DNA of 64,000 bases. It comes from Fomitopsis serialis (lineage: Eukaryota > Basidiomycota > Agaricomycetes > Polyporales > Fomitopsidaceae). A program made the position numbers and the translations under genes. The notes beneath the pieces are model-generated. The model was not told the DNA's origin. It made no database searches and saw only the letters and a list, made by a program, of their open reading frames with translations. Of the stretch, positions 34,478 to 46,851 are shown piece by piece (the stretch's first letter is position 1; every line of letters begins with the position of its first letter). The stretch is taken from contig NW_025954974.1 of NCBI RefSeq assembly GCF_022376445.1, positions 310,001 to 374,000 of the forward strand. Direction: 5' to 3'.

Positions 34478-37400
34478 ATGTCGTCGGAAGGAGAGAGCTC
34501 GCGCAAGACCGTCTTCGTGGTGGGGCTGGGGATGGTCGGCATCGGTATGTATCCCTTCGTAATGGTGGGATTCAATCTCACTTCCCGCAATCACAGCCTT
34601 CATCGAAAAGCTACTCAACCTCGATGCAGCCTGCAAGTACCGCATCGTAACCTGCGGCGAAGAGACACATCGTACGTCTCGTTTCAGTAGCTATATGTCC
34701 CGGGCTGATCCCGATCCCGATCTTCCGCTGCCTAGTCGCGTATAATCGTGTGGCTTTGACTGAGTATTTCCAGCACCGTAGCGTTGAGAAACTCTACCTG
34801 AACTCCCGTGAGTATCCCTTTACGACAGAAATATCCTTCTGACCCACATCCTCCGTCTCAAGCCGACTGGTATGCGAAGCAAGACCCGGACAGGTTCAGC
34901 TTCTACGTCGGGGAGACAGTCATCAAGATCGACACTGAGGCTCACGTCGTAGTCACGGACAAGGGCCGTGAAGTCAAGTATGACTACTGTGTCATCGCCA
35001 CGGGCTCCGAGGCGACACTGCCGAGTTATGCGAGCAGGGACGTACCTGGCCTGTTCGTATACAGGAACATCGCCGACATGGACTCGCTCCTAGCGTACTC
35101 GGAGAAAGACACTGTCAAGGGCGGCAAGGTCAGCCTGACAGCTCGCTGTCCTTGAGCGCAACTAACCAGGTGCCGCAGGCCGCAGTTCTCGGCGCGGGTC
35201 TGCTCGGTCTCGAGGCCGCCAAAGCTGTATATGACCTCGACACAATCAAGGACGTGACGATCATCCACCGCCAGACATACCCGCTCTCCCGCCAGCTAGA
35301 CAACCACGGCGGCGAGATCGTCCGAAGGCGGATCGAGGCCATGGGTGTCACCTTCCTTGGCGGCGCCTCCGTGCAGAGGCTCGCCACGAACGACGCTGGC
35401 GTTCTGACCGGCCTCGAGTTGACGGACGGGAGCTCCGTCCCGTGCGACGTCGCCGTGGTCGCCATCGGCATCACGCCCCGGGACGACCTGGCACACGCGA
35501 GCGGGATCCGGTGCGCGGAGAGGCACGGGATCGTCGTCGACGACAGCCTGCGCACGAGCGCCCCGGACGTGTTCGCCATCGGCGAGTGCGCGAGCTGGCG
35601 GGACAACACGTACGGCCTGATCGCGCCCGGCGTCGAGATGGCGGACATCCTTGCGTTCAACCTGACCCAGACGCAGACGGACGTCGGCGAGTTCAGGCCG
35701 CGGAAGATGAACACCCCCGACCTGTCGACGAAGCTGAAGCTCATGGGCGTCGACGTGCGTACCGTCCCGCGTGCAGGCGGTCGTAAAGCCTGAGTCTGAC
35801 ATGTATGGTCATAGGTTGCCTCCTTCGGGGACTACTTCGCGGAGAAGCGCCGTCCCAAGCCTGCCGACAGTGCGGTGTCCGTCAAGCTTAAGAAGCCCGC
35901 ACCGGCCAATAGTGAGCCTCTATCTTGGAATCAACGCGACGCGAACAAACCCTCCGTATGGGAGGTCGTGGCAGGGCCCGTCGACGCGACGGGCCCTTCG
36001 CTTACAGTCAGTCAGGACAGTGCGCTCCCCCCTATGTCTGACTTACCCATCGAGAAGAATTCCTCGCCCCTGCTTCTTCCAACGGGGCCTCATCGCCCAA
36101 GGCCGATGCCTCTGCGCCCAAGAAGCGCCACGGGCACGGACCCCCAGAGGACGGGCCCACCGAGACGCTCACGTACCGCGACCCGTTCGCGGGCGTGTAC
36201 AAGAAGTACATCTTCACCGCGGACGGGAAGCACCTCCTCGGCGGGATGATGGTCGGGGACACGGCGACTACATCAAGCTCGTCGCGCTCGTGAAGAAGAA
36301 GAAGGCGCTCGACGTCCCGCCGTCGCAGTTCGTGCTCGGCGCGGGCAGGGCGGGCGACGACGCGGGCGCGGACCTCGACGACGACGCGCAGATCTGCTCG
36401 TGCCACAACGTGAGCAAGGGCGACGTGCTCCGGAGCGTGCGCGCCGGCGCGCAGAGCGTCGGCGACGTGAAGGCGCGCACGAAGGCGGGGAGCGGGTGCG
36501 GCGGGTGCATGCCGTTCTTGACGAACATCTTCAAGGCGGAGATGAAGCGGGCGGGGAACAGCGTGAGCAACTATATATGCCCGCACTTCAGCATGAGCCG
36601 CGCGGACCTGTTCGACGTGGTCAGGATCAAGAAGCTGAAGACGTTCACGGACGTCGTGGAGAGCGTGGGCGTGACAAGGAGGCGGTCGGGTGCGAGATCT
36701 GCAAGCCTGCCGTGGGCAGTATCCTGTCGTCGCTCTGGAACGAGCACGTCATGAATCCCGTGCATCACTCGTACGTCGTGTGGCTCGTCGGCGTCGCACC
36801 GTCTGACGTGTCGTGTAGAAATCAGGACACGAACGATAGGTTCATGGCGAACATCCAGCGCAATGGTGAGAGTTTGGCACCCAGACGTCCGCGTAGCAAC
36901 TCATGCACTGAACAGGCACATTCTCCGTTGTCCCTCGAGTCGCCGCTGGCGAGATTACGCCAGACAAATTGATTGTCCTCGGCCAAGTTGCGAAGAAGTG
37001 TATGTCAAACACTAGGTCCCTTGTCAAACGACTGCTGACGACACCCATCAGACGGCCTGTACTCGAAGATTACTGGCGGACAGCGTGTCGACCTGTTCGG
37101 TGCACAGAAGGCCGACTTGCCTTCGATCTGGAAGGAGCTCATCGACGCCGGCTTCGAGAGCGGACACGCCTACGGCAAGGCACTGCGCACGGTCAAGTCG
37201 TGCGTCGGCACCAACTGGTGTCGCTACGGCATCGGCGACTCCGTCGGGATGGCGGTCCAGCTCGAGGAGCGGTACAAGGGTATCCGCTCGCCGCACAAGA
37301 TCAAGGGCGGCGTGAGCGGCTGCATCCGGGAGTGTGCCGAGGCGCAGGGCAAGGACTTCGGCCTCATCGCTACGGACAAGGGCTGGAACATCTTCCTGTG

Positions 37401-38565
37401 CGGCAACGGCGGCGTCACTCCGAGACATGCAACACTCTTTGCTAGTGACGTCCCCCCGTCGAAGGTCCTCGGGATTCTTGATCGCTTCCTCATGTATTAC
37501 ATCCGGACCGCCGACAAACTCATGCGGACGTCCCGCTGGCTCGAGGAGATGGAAGGCGGTATAGAGGTGTGTGCGCTTTGTAGTGTTGTGCGATCGGCCG
37601 TGGTGCATATCTGACCCCTCGACAGAAACTCAGACGGGTCATCCTGGACGACGAGCTCGGCATCTGCGAGGACTTGGAGAAGGAGATGAAGGACCTCGTC
37701 GGGACATACTACGACGAGTGGAAGGCGGTCGTAGACAGCCCTGAACGTCAGAAGCAGTTCCGACAATTCGTCAACACGGATGAGCGACGTTTGCCTGTGG
37801 AGCAGGTGCTGGAGCGCGGTCAGCCACGACCGGCAGACTGGGCGAAGGCATTCCCACCAGCGCGCTTGAAGGAGGACAGTATCCGGACTCCCAAGGAGCA
37901 GTGGAGATGGCGCAAGCTGGCTCAACTGGAGGATCTGATTCCTACGGATGCAGGCACAACGTGAGCTGTTGCACGAAGCTTCATCACACCCGTTACTCAG
38001 CTCTTCTGGTAGATCTGTCGCCGTCAAGTACGGCGATAGCCAACTCGCTATCTTCCACGTACCTCGGAAAGGTTACTTTGCAACACAACAAGTAAGTGAA
38101 TCAAGCCCGAGTGATGTCGGTTTGTTCTGACCGTACACCAAGATGTGCCCACACAAACGCGCGTTCGTTCTGGAACATGGCATTGTTGGCGACGACCCAA
38201 ACTCGGGCAAGGTCTACGTCTCATGTAGGCATCTATCTCGGATGGTTGTGGGATTGCGTCTGATTGTAACTGCAGGTCCTATGCACAAGCGTAACTTCAC
38301 TCTCAAAGGAGGCGATTGTCTGAACGACGACAACTACAACATCCTGACCTTCGATGTCCGCGTAGAGGACGACGACATCTCGCTACTACTCCCGGAAGCG
38401 GAAGAACTAGACGAATTGATTGGGACGAGCAAGTGGATGGTCAAGCGGAAAACCGCGGAAATCATTGACAAAGGCCTCGGAGATGGCGTTGAAGTAGCAG
38501 GTTCTGACACAGGTTGCGGCGGACAGTCAACAGCGTGTGGTGGCGATCCGAGATTGGATTGGTGA
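34478..38565 (+). CDS. niiA: Assimilatory nitrite reductase [NAD(P)H]
   Basis: Multidomain cytosolic enzyme reducing nitrite to ammonium with FAD, iron-sulfur centres and sirohaem. It starts MSSEGESSRKTVFVVGLGMV (FAD Rossmann), then EETH|LAYNRVALTEYF, VIATGSEATLPS, AAVLGAGLLGLEAAKAVYDL (NAD(P) Rossmann) and VFAIGECASW. The BFD-like [2Fe-2S] module has ICSCHNVSKGDVL and GSGCGGC. The nitrite/sulfite reductase halves follow, with the sirohaem/4Fe4S cysteines CVGTNWC (Cx5C) and CIREC (Cx3C). A C-terminal Rieske-like domain has CPHKRAF and CPMHKRNF. The protein is over 1,000 residues, as in other fungi. Single G losses near 36263 (before GDYIKLV) and 36672 (before DKEAVGCEICK) break the frame. An exon join at 35757/35815 gives MGVDVASFGDYFAEK. 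Confidence 0.93.
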
Positions 38566-38944
38566 ATAGCTTGTTCTATCAGAGAACAGATGCGTTACAG
38601 CACGCCTGGAGCGGTCCAACCTTAGGGTCTACATCCGCGCGATCGACAGTTGAATACAAGAAATATGTTCGTCAAGTGGACCGAAGCGTGAAGACGTGTT
38701 CGTCTCGGAGGCATCGACATGATTGCGATTGCATTCACAGCAACAGAACTCTACCACCAGACCAAACCAAGGATGGGTATGCGTTGCTAATTCTGTCATG
38801 CGATACTGTAAATGTGCTACTCTCTACAACAATTTGAAAAATACATATGCAGTGATTTCGTGCGCTTCTACTCCTAGACGTTCGTGAGATGTGGATGTAA
38901 TCAACTGTGCGGTCTCTACACGCGGCGACATTATGCATCATGCA

Positions 38945-41900
38945 TCATGGTTCGTCCTCGATGAATATACGATCGACATCCTTCCAGGAAGCCGTCTGAC
39001 CCACATGCTTGGCGCCCCATACCTTGTCGCGCTCGATCCAATACTCCAACTCGTCGTTGATCATCGACGGGGTCCACACCCTCTCGCCGGTGTCAGGCTC
39101 CGTCTCTGCAGAGAACCATCGCGGACGGTGAGGAGGCAAGCGACCCTCTTCGCGCGCTTTTCGTGTTGCTCGCTGGAGCTCCTCTTGCTTGTTCTTGAGT
39201 TCGTTCGCACGTTCATACTTGCCCAGTTCGAAGGCGCGTTGATCGGGGCGAACACGACAGTCTGTGGGTGCGACGTAAGGCCCAAGTGTGTCCGGACAGT
39301 CATTCAGAGTGATGGCGAATGGCGTAAGGTTGAAAGGTGCTGTAGGCTTCTCCGAGTTGCGCCAGAGTAAGATATACTCGGGGGACGATGAAGTCGAGTC
39401 TTGGCCACTGATTTTGACGTCGGGGTGGAGCTGCCCAATCCCAGCGCCCACGGCTCGGGCCACTAGTTGACTATTCCAGCGACCGGCCATTTCGTAGGTC
39501 ACGTTGCCATGAACATCTGTCACGTAGCCACAGATCTCGTACGCATCCTTCCCTCGCCAACCACGGGGTTTGAAGGTGAGCACACACTTGTCACCAGTGC
39601 GGTGGTTCGTAATCTGGGACACTGTCAGTGAGAGCCTAATGACATGAAGTACCCGTACACTTACCACCATGTCGCCGTAGTGATCTATGGTAGGCGAGCC
39701 CAAGATGAAGCCGGAGACATTGGTGGTGACCTTCTTCCAGCTGTAATGTTCAATTACTCGCCCTTCAACGTGTGGCCCTTTAGCTGCTGGGTAGTCGGGT
39801 GCCCGCTCCTTGGGAAGCAAAAGCTCTGCGTGCGCCACGCCTGTCGGATGGATCTCAAATGACTTTCCCATGAATTTGTTTTGAGCGTCAACCTAACCAG
39901 CTTCCAATTAGCGGTTGGCAGTGCATAACCTCGGAGTCGCCATACCTCGCCGTAGTAGCGCCAATGCGGAGACTCCGCCCAACAGGCTGACATTGGGGGG
40001 TGGTGACTGACTTGTTCCGACACGTAGCGATAATCCTTGTCTAGTGAAACATATTCGAAGGTCTCGCTCTGTGATAACATGAGCATCGATCGGAGATAGA
40101 CATTACTGATCACATACCAGCATTGGATTGAAAGGTTTGGCTATACGGCCGATCGTCGAGGAGTAGTTGGACATCGCAAAAGCAGCTACATATGCAATAC
40201 GCCGGTGAGGATCTGTCTCGGCGTACGCAGAGTCCACTAGCGGGCAAATATTAGCAATGGATACGTGAACGAAGTGCTGGATAGCGACTCACGACAATCG
40301 GAGAACTCCATGTCTTCGGCCTACAGACATGACATCAGCTACACTGCGAGTGAATGTTGGGATGATGTCACATACCATACGTTGCAACATGCTTGTCGGC
40401 TCATTGAAGAACACAGGGAAGGAGATCTTTGTCAAGTCCTTGCCAATACTATTCTTCAGTACTGCCCATAGGCTCATGGGTGGCCGGTTGTCTGTGTCAA
40501 TGGCGAGCCGTTCACGAAGCTTGAGGTAACCAAGATACTGGTCCCTGTGAACAGTGATCCACAAGTGGTCAGATACTACAGGCTTGACGACGAGGTTCGG
40601 GAGATTGTTGGCATCGATGGCATCGAAGAACTCATCCTCCTCGTCTGTGTCGACCATGCCGTCGTCATCCGCAGTAGGCGGTGCTCCAGTCGCTGAAAAC
40701 GTTCGAGACGCTGACGCAGCCATCATGGATTGTATAGGTGACGTCGCAGATGGTTGTCGAGAAACCGGGCGGCGAACCATCCCCACGCCGAGTCCAGGTG
40801 TTGGCGGCGGCGACGAAGGCGGGTGCCCACCGAAGGAGCTAGCAGACTCAGACAATGGAGAAGCAACCAAAGGCGACCGGGCCTTGATCGTACCCTCGCT
40901 CTCCATGTGCGTCATCGCGGACATGTAACTCGACTCAGCCATTCGGCTGCGCCGGCGCGACTGCTTGCGGAGCTCGCCCTCCAGCGTCTGCGAGTCCTGC
41001 ACCACGAGCTGCAAGCTTTCTTCCCAGAGATTTTGCCGCTCGCGCTCGCGCTCGGCCTTCGCCTTCCACCAGTCCTCGCGGTCCTTGACCATCTGCACGT
41101 ACTCGACCAGCATGCCATGCACGGACTGCAGCGTGTCCTCCACGGCCTTCCTCAGCTCCGCAGTTCTGGGAGACGGGTCGGGGACGGGTATCTTCGAGAC
41201 AAGGTCGGACGCGAGCTCCACTTGGGCCACGAGTGTACTGCCTTGTAGCTCGAATGAATTGTTGTGCGGAGGGACCTTGCCCTCTGACTCGGCGACCGAT
41301 TCGTGTTCCTCATCCCGCTCGTCGCTAGACTCCTTCAGGCTCTTCTCGTGCTTCGAAGGGCCCTCGTCGCCTGACTCCGTCTCGCCGCCCACGGTTGAGC
41401 TCGCACCAGAATGGTGAACATTGTCGGCAAGCTTGATGCGTGAGACATGCGTGCTGGCCATCGTCCCTCGGATGGAGGCGGCCCCGGAGAAGCTGGGCAA
41501 GCTGGGCACATCGCTCTCGCCGCTCTTACGTTCACCATTGCCCTCCCGGCGGGCGTATTCGGTAGCTTTCTGCAGTGCTTGCGTCCAGCGCGCGGCTTCC
41601 ACACGGTGGTTTGCCTTCAGGTACCACTTCTGTGCGTTGCTGCGAGTACCTGTGGAATGTACCTCAAAACGGAGTCCTGAGTTGCCCTGGGATATATGCA
41701 ATACGGCGGTCTTCATCGCAATGGAGCCCGACTCGCGACGGCCTCGTCTTCCTGGTGTCGGTAGTCTGGCGTATGTTTCAGCACGAGAACAGGAAAGAGG
41801 ACGAAGATGACTGACACGACAGGACCCCCTCCTTAAGTACGAACCAACGGGTGTTGTAGCCTTTCGCCACGTTTGTATACTTGTTCAGATACCCCTTCAG

Positions 41901-42888
41901 CTCCGGCGGTTCCGCGTCTGAGGCTGGTTTCAGAAGCGATGGGTCTTGGTTTGTAACTGTGCCATTGTCAACACAGCTGAGAATATGGAGTACAATGGTC
42001 CGCTTACATTGTCTCAAGAAGGCCTTGACACGGTCATCCTTGCCGGCGCTGTCATATACAGCTTTGCCGTGTCGATCTCGCGCGAAGACGTCCGCACCCG
42101 CACGGACAGCGAGTTCAACTAAGCGAAGGTCCTTCCGTCTGACAGCCTCGTGCAGAAGTGTCCGCCCAGATGACTCGTCCAGATACGATAGGTCCACATG
42201 GCGGATTCGTGGCGACGAAAGAAGCTTAATCAAGTCCTCGGTGGAGGGTCAGTGGGGAGAGAGAGTATATATGTTCGCAGCAACGAGCGGTAAGATGCAG
42301 TCAAGTACGCTCGTGAATCTACCCAGGCGCAATGAGCCAGAAGTCCAATGGCTGAGAATGCGCACATACCTTGAATTGCCCGCGTAGTCTCCTTCCCCTT
42401 CGCAACATCAAGGCACGACCTCCCCTCACTGTCTCTGAGTGTGTCGTCAATCCTTCCTGGTCAAGCAGCAGATTGACAACTTCAACGCGTGCTATTGATG
42501 CTGCGAGATGAAGAGCAGTCGTCCCAGAGCCAGGTGGGTGGACCGAGTTAGGAGAGATCGCACGGTGAGCCAGGAGAAGCGCGACAGTATCGGCTGTTAG
42601 ACGCGTTCAGTGGGGATTCGAGATTATCGATCGTTTAACACGTACTCGACGCGCAACGTATGGCAAGATGAAGGGCAGTCGCGCCCAAGTCATTGTCTCC
42701 CTCTACAGATCTCCGGCTGTCCTTGTTCAGTGCAGACAGGAACGTATGTATACGCGCTGGGTCTCCTGTAAAGCATGCGGTCAGACAGAACCTCTATGAT
42801 GTTGCTGATAGCTAACGAACCACTTCGCAGCGCAGACAAGAGCTTGACCTGGTAAAGCGGGTCCGGTGTCCCTGTGAATCTTCAGCAT
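38945..42888 (-). CDS. Oxysterol-binding protein homologue with ankyrin repeats, PH domain and FFAT motif
   Basis: OSH1/OSH2 (SWH1)-type lipid-transfer protein acting at ER contact sites. It starts at ATG 42888 (MLKIHR), then [20 protein letters not shown] and ankyrin repeats ([53 protein letters not shown]). The PH domain begins [21 protein letters not shown] long acidic, serine-rich linker follows, then a FFAT-like motif EFFDAID (for VAP binding in the ER). The OSBP domain has the signature [15 protein letters not shown], then [31 protein letters not shown] text and C-terminus DRIFIEDEP. The stop is at 38947-38945. One G appears missing near 42871, four codons after the start region. It is convergent with niiA. 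Confidence 0.9.
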
Positions 42889-44419
42889 TGCTTGCCGCTC
42901 TCCGAGATGAACGTACACACCGTATGACTTTCGACAGACTCCATACTAATCAATAAGCTTCACAGATGAGGTTACACGTGTAAAGCAGGTCATAGAGCAC
43001 GAAAGAATCGCATTCAGGGGGGAACCGAGTGTGGTGGGTGTAGAGAGTGGAACTCATTGACCCTGTGGAAGTGGCGCAGCCACAGCCTGCCTAATACGGA
43101 GGTTACATTTACTTATTAGTATTTATGGAGTATAACTAAGTACTTATTAACTTACTGTAGACTTTCTGGAGTTGCCTCTTCGGCGCACTGGCATCTTTTT
43201 ATTATTTTCATTCTCCATGTTTACCCTCCGTACGCTACGTACATGTGGAGCCATATATATATGAGCCATACGGCGCACTGGCATCTCAGCTTCAAGTTGT
43301 CTCGTTCCTGAACCGTTCAGTCTCTCGCTCCGGGATGCTTTCGCAGTGCTTGAAACTTCCACTCATTGCGAACCTGTATTCTTCCGCATCGGTTGTCGCA
43401 CATCTAGAGTTCTGCGCGGAGGCTTGATGCAGCTGGTCGTGGTGGCCTGTCACTGCGCTCTCACTGGGTCACCGGGGACTGCTCCATACGACGTGCGATT
43501 AGCATGACAAGGCGAGCTACGCCTGAGATCCTCATGTGGATCAACGAGTCGTTCAACATCGGACCGGTCTATCTTGTTTGCCGCATAAACTACGGTTTCC
43601 TGCGGTTCACATGGTACAGCTACGTAGCCGGGCTAGGATCACTAGCCGACCATATGGATGCAAGCAAAGCTGCTCGGTCGTTCGTCGAAGCAGCTGCTGA
43701 AGTGGGATTCTTCACCATCGTTTTACCTCTTCCTCTTGCTCCGGGTTGGTATGGACAAGGATTCATCTTGATTTATCTACCTTGCTACGTTATCTGTGTC
43801 GACAGCACAATTTGAAGATCCTAGCATAGGCTGCCTAGCTGCAGCATTATATGTGGACTCGGAGCGTCAGTTGCTCGGAGCACAGCCATACATACACCAT
43901 GCGCGTGTTTGCAGATGCTTCACGTCTACTTAGCGCTGGGTGACCGCTGGAAATGTGAGTCGTTTCGACTTCATCTTCTCTATGCAAAGTAACACTAACC
44001 TCTGTCAGCTCGTCGCATGGCCAAGCCATTCGCGAGGCAAGCGTTGACAGTCGCCATGCAGGTACCTTTCGATTGAGATGCAAGTCTTAGTGTCTTCTGA
44101 ACAATCCGTTGATCCATGGGCATACATGATGTAGGTTGCCGACAGCATGCTGAGATACCTAGAGGATACAATCATATCAGACGTGCGGTACGAACTCCTC
44201 CCGTCATTTTCATGTGGTGCGTGGGTAGTTGTCTTGGATCGGAGGCCTGTCAGGTATGCTTAAGAGCTCGCCGCCTATGAAGCATCATAAGAGTAACTTC
44301 GTTCGTTCCCTCGACGTCGGCCTCTGGTGTAGGCCTTCGTTCACCACTCAGTCCCCGTTCCTTGGGACACTCTTCGGCTTCAACTCCGGTACATCGGCTC
44401 CTTCTCGTCATTCGTTAAC
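42889..44419. other. Intergenic, AT-rich in part
   Basis: The 5' flank of the OSBP gene. An AT-rich stretch lies near 43100-43260. A 16-bp direct repeat cggcgcactggcatct occurs near 43179 and 43271. A 103-codon frame at 43504-43815 (MTRRATPEILMWINES) has no family I recognise and is not called as a gene. Confidence 0.4.
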
Positions 44420-46404
44420 ATGGCTACCTTCGCTTGCTTTTTCCGCTAGTGTCCTATCATCTTTGACTGTAGCTCTGAATGATTGGACAAAGCGTGTTTG
44501 AGCGGCGAGTGTTCATATGATGTTGGGCGGCGAGCGTCTACATTGTGAGTGTGCTTCACCTACCGTCCCGTTTGCGCACTAATCATCCTACCACTAGTCG
44601 GGCTCACCAACTTCCGTCTCGGACCTCACTTCGGCAGCAGGGTGGGAATACTTGATTGCGATGCTGACAGTACAGTGCAAGACATACGGGTCGTCTGTGC
44701 CGACCCTTCTGCGTCCTGCGAACATCTGTTTCAGGGTGGTGCAGTTGGAACGATCGTCCGGCTGCCTGAGAACGTACGTGCAGCCGTTGACTATGTGATG
44801 CCGTCGATGTGACAGTCTCCAGTGCACAACGATGCCCTTCGCTCGTGTCGCCAAAGTCTGGGACCACGAAATCAAATTAGGGATGTCCGTCGTCTAGGTA
44901 GATTCTACACGCGTGGTGCCTCCACGAATGTCAAGGGGATCAGCCTTGATACAAACTTCAGCGCCATCGACGTGTCTCAGTGAGTCCGGAAACTTAGGCT
45001 CACGCGAATTGGAACTTTTAGGTCTAATCTCGACGGCTGTTAGGAATGGTAATGTCACGTTCGCTATTCGGGGACTCACGGTTCTGGCACGAACAACTCT
45101 GCCTCCACTGCGGACAGACGGCGCACTGTGGGTATTGAGGATAGTAAGTACTACGTCCGCGATAGTCGGTAGCGCTGATGTGACGACCCTCTGAACTGCT
45201 AGACATAACCAGCTTCAATCATACCCAAACTTCAGACGTAGCCACAATCACCTTCGACAATCAGACTATTCTTCTTGACACCACGGCACCCGCAATCTCG
45301 GTCGGTGGGGATTCCGCTACGGGAGACATCCAGATTGCGGTTACTCCGCATGTCGATATCACGATTCAGTATGGCGTCGGTGCAGCTGGGACTATCGTCC
45401 CTCCGAAGCTCACAGAGTTCGGCTTGGTGACCTGTGAGATTGACATCTCATATCCGCTCTTTGTGTATGGTACTCAGTCGTCTTCTCCAGACGTGAACGG
45501 AAAGCTGGATGGAACACTCCAGTTGAATACCAACGTATCGGTTCGTGCTGATGTATGGTTCCTCCCCGGCCATTAGCTTGACGTCGAGCGTGTTTACAGG
45601 GTACCTTCACGACTGGCTCAATCCCCTTGTTTCAGATCGGCATCCCAGGATTGGATATCCCGGGGTACGTGAGCGACATACTCTCCTAAAGCTCTTTGGT
45701 TCACTTCGCCCTAGGATCCTGAAAATTGGTCCCACGTTCCAGATCAATGCTAAAGCCACAGCCACAGTGGACGTTGGCGTCGGGCTTGATGTCGGGTTTG
45801 ACTTCAGCGCCGATAACCTGGAGTTGTACTTCCCTCCGAAGTCAATATACTCAAGCGGGACATCTCGAATGGACAGAACAGTGAGCAGTCACGCTGAACA
45901 CGGCTAGTATGACTCGAAACTAATCGCTCTGTAGCCGCGCAAGTCAACCTCCTTGGACCACCCGATGTGGCTTCCAACAGTACTCTCACTCTAGACTTGA
46001 TACCCGGTGTGCGTCGTTTGCGTTAGGGCTTTGTCTTCACATGCTGAGGCCCGTTCCAGATTTCATTCGGCATTAACGCGCTTGACGGCATCTCGGCTGC
46101 GTCGGTCAACCTCAACCTCGACAACTTCATCGAAGTAGACCTCGTGCTAGACAACGACGGAAGCTCTGTCGTGGCCTCAAATGCGACGTCCGATAGCACG
46201 GGAAGCGCCGTCGCAGGCAGCGTAAACGTCGAGGGCGGTTTCAACGTCGTCGCTTCTGCTGATGCGTCGCTCTTTGGTCTGCTCGATGACTCGGAGAGCG
46301 TGACATTGTTCTCGAAGACATTCGAGCTTTATCATGTGTGTCACCTGTATGCCTGCTTGTTGACTTCGCTGACTCCAGGAACACTACTATAGGACGATTT
46401 TTGA
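44420..46404 (+). CDS. Putative secreted beta-rich protein of unknown function (DUF7223-like)
   Basis: I recognise blocks of a secreted agaricomycete family often annotated with a domain of unknown function, I believe DUF7223. In order: a hydrophobic leader ending SSLTVALNDWTK, SPTSVSDLTSAAGWE, LDCDADSTVQDIRVVCADPS, CEHLFQGGAVGTIVRLPEN, TMPFARVAKVWDHEI, GISLDTNFSAID, RNGNVTFAI, repeated strand-rich segments VTPHVDITIQYGVGAAG, ISYPLFVYG, QIGIPGLDIPG, ILKIGPTFQINAKATATV, FDFSADNLELYFPPK, FGINALDGISAASVNLNLD, and end FSKTFELYHDDF (stop 46402-46404). Many short introns. Frame breaks occur in the leader and near 44645. The start at ATG 44420 is provisional. Conserved cysteines in the first third fit extracellular folding. 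Function unknown. Confidence 0.6.
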
Positions 46405-46851
46405 ACGGCCTCCCTCGCCACGATGACATGCATGGGTGTTGCATGTGTCGTCGGACAGTGGACATTTGACGTCATCGTATTCGCTTTTGCTTTGTTGTAC
46501 CTATGGACGGGTTGGGCATCATGTTGTCTCTGGATTGTATTGCCGCCAGCACAAAATATACCCTGATTCAAACATTCATTGCCAGGGAATCCGAGATCGT
46601 GATATGTGAGTGAACCTGGTGCGGTGGTACATATAAACATTGTATATTCAATTCCGTCGCGCATATGGTCGATGACGTTGCGCATATGGTCGACACAACT
46701 GCGCATACAGTCGACGCTGCCGCGGGACATGGTCGTTGATGCGAGGAAGTGATGATGCAAGGAAGGGTCACTGTACGCCGACTTCTAGTATGTGATGTTA
46801 CTGAGGATGGAGACTACAGTACCACGCCCACCGTTCCACTTCGACATAAGG
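46405..46851. other. Intergenic with tandem repeat
   Basis: Between the 3' ends of the secreted-protein gene and F-box copy 3. It contains the 21-bp repeat listed below and nothing else that I can support. Confidence 0.5.
46659..46737. repeat. 21-bp tandem repeat, about 3.5 units
   Basis: Units are variants of gcgcatatggtcgatgacgtt starting near 46662; the last unit is degenerate (gccgcgggacatggtcg). The period is a multiple of three, giving a VDHMRN-type heptad on the minus strand in an otherwise unsupported frame. Confidence 0.8.

Noticed and set aside
35771..36754. 327-residue ORF as a separate gene
   Set aside because: It joins out-of-frame intron and exon sequence to a true niiA exon; the real reading is the spliced, frame-broken niiA.
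43504..43815. 103-residue ORF MTRRATPEILMW
   Set aside because: No recognised family, no supporting borders, and close to chance length.
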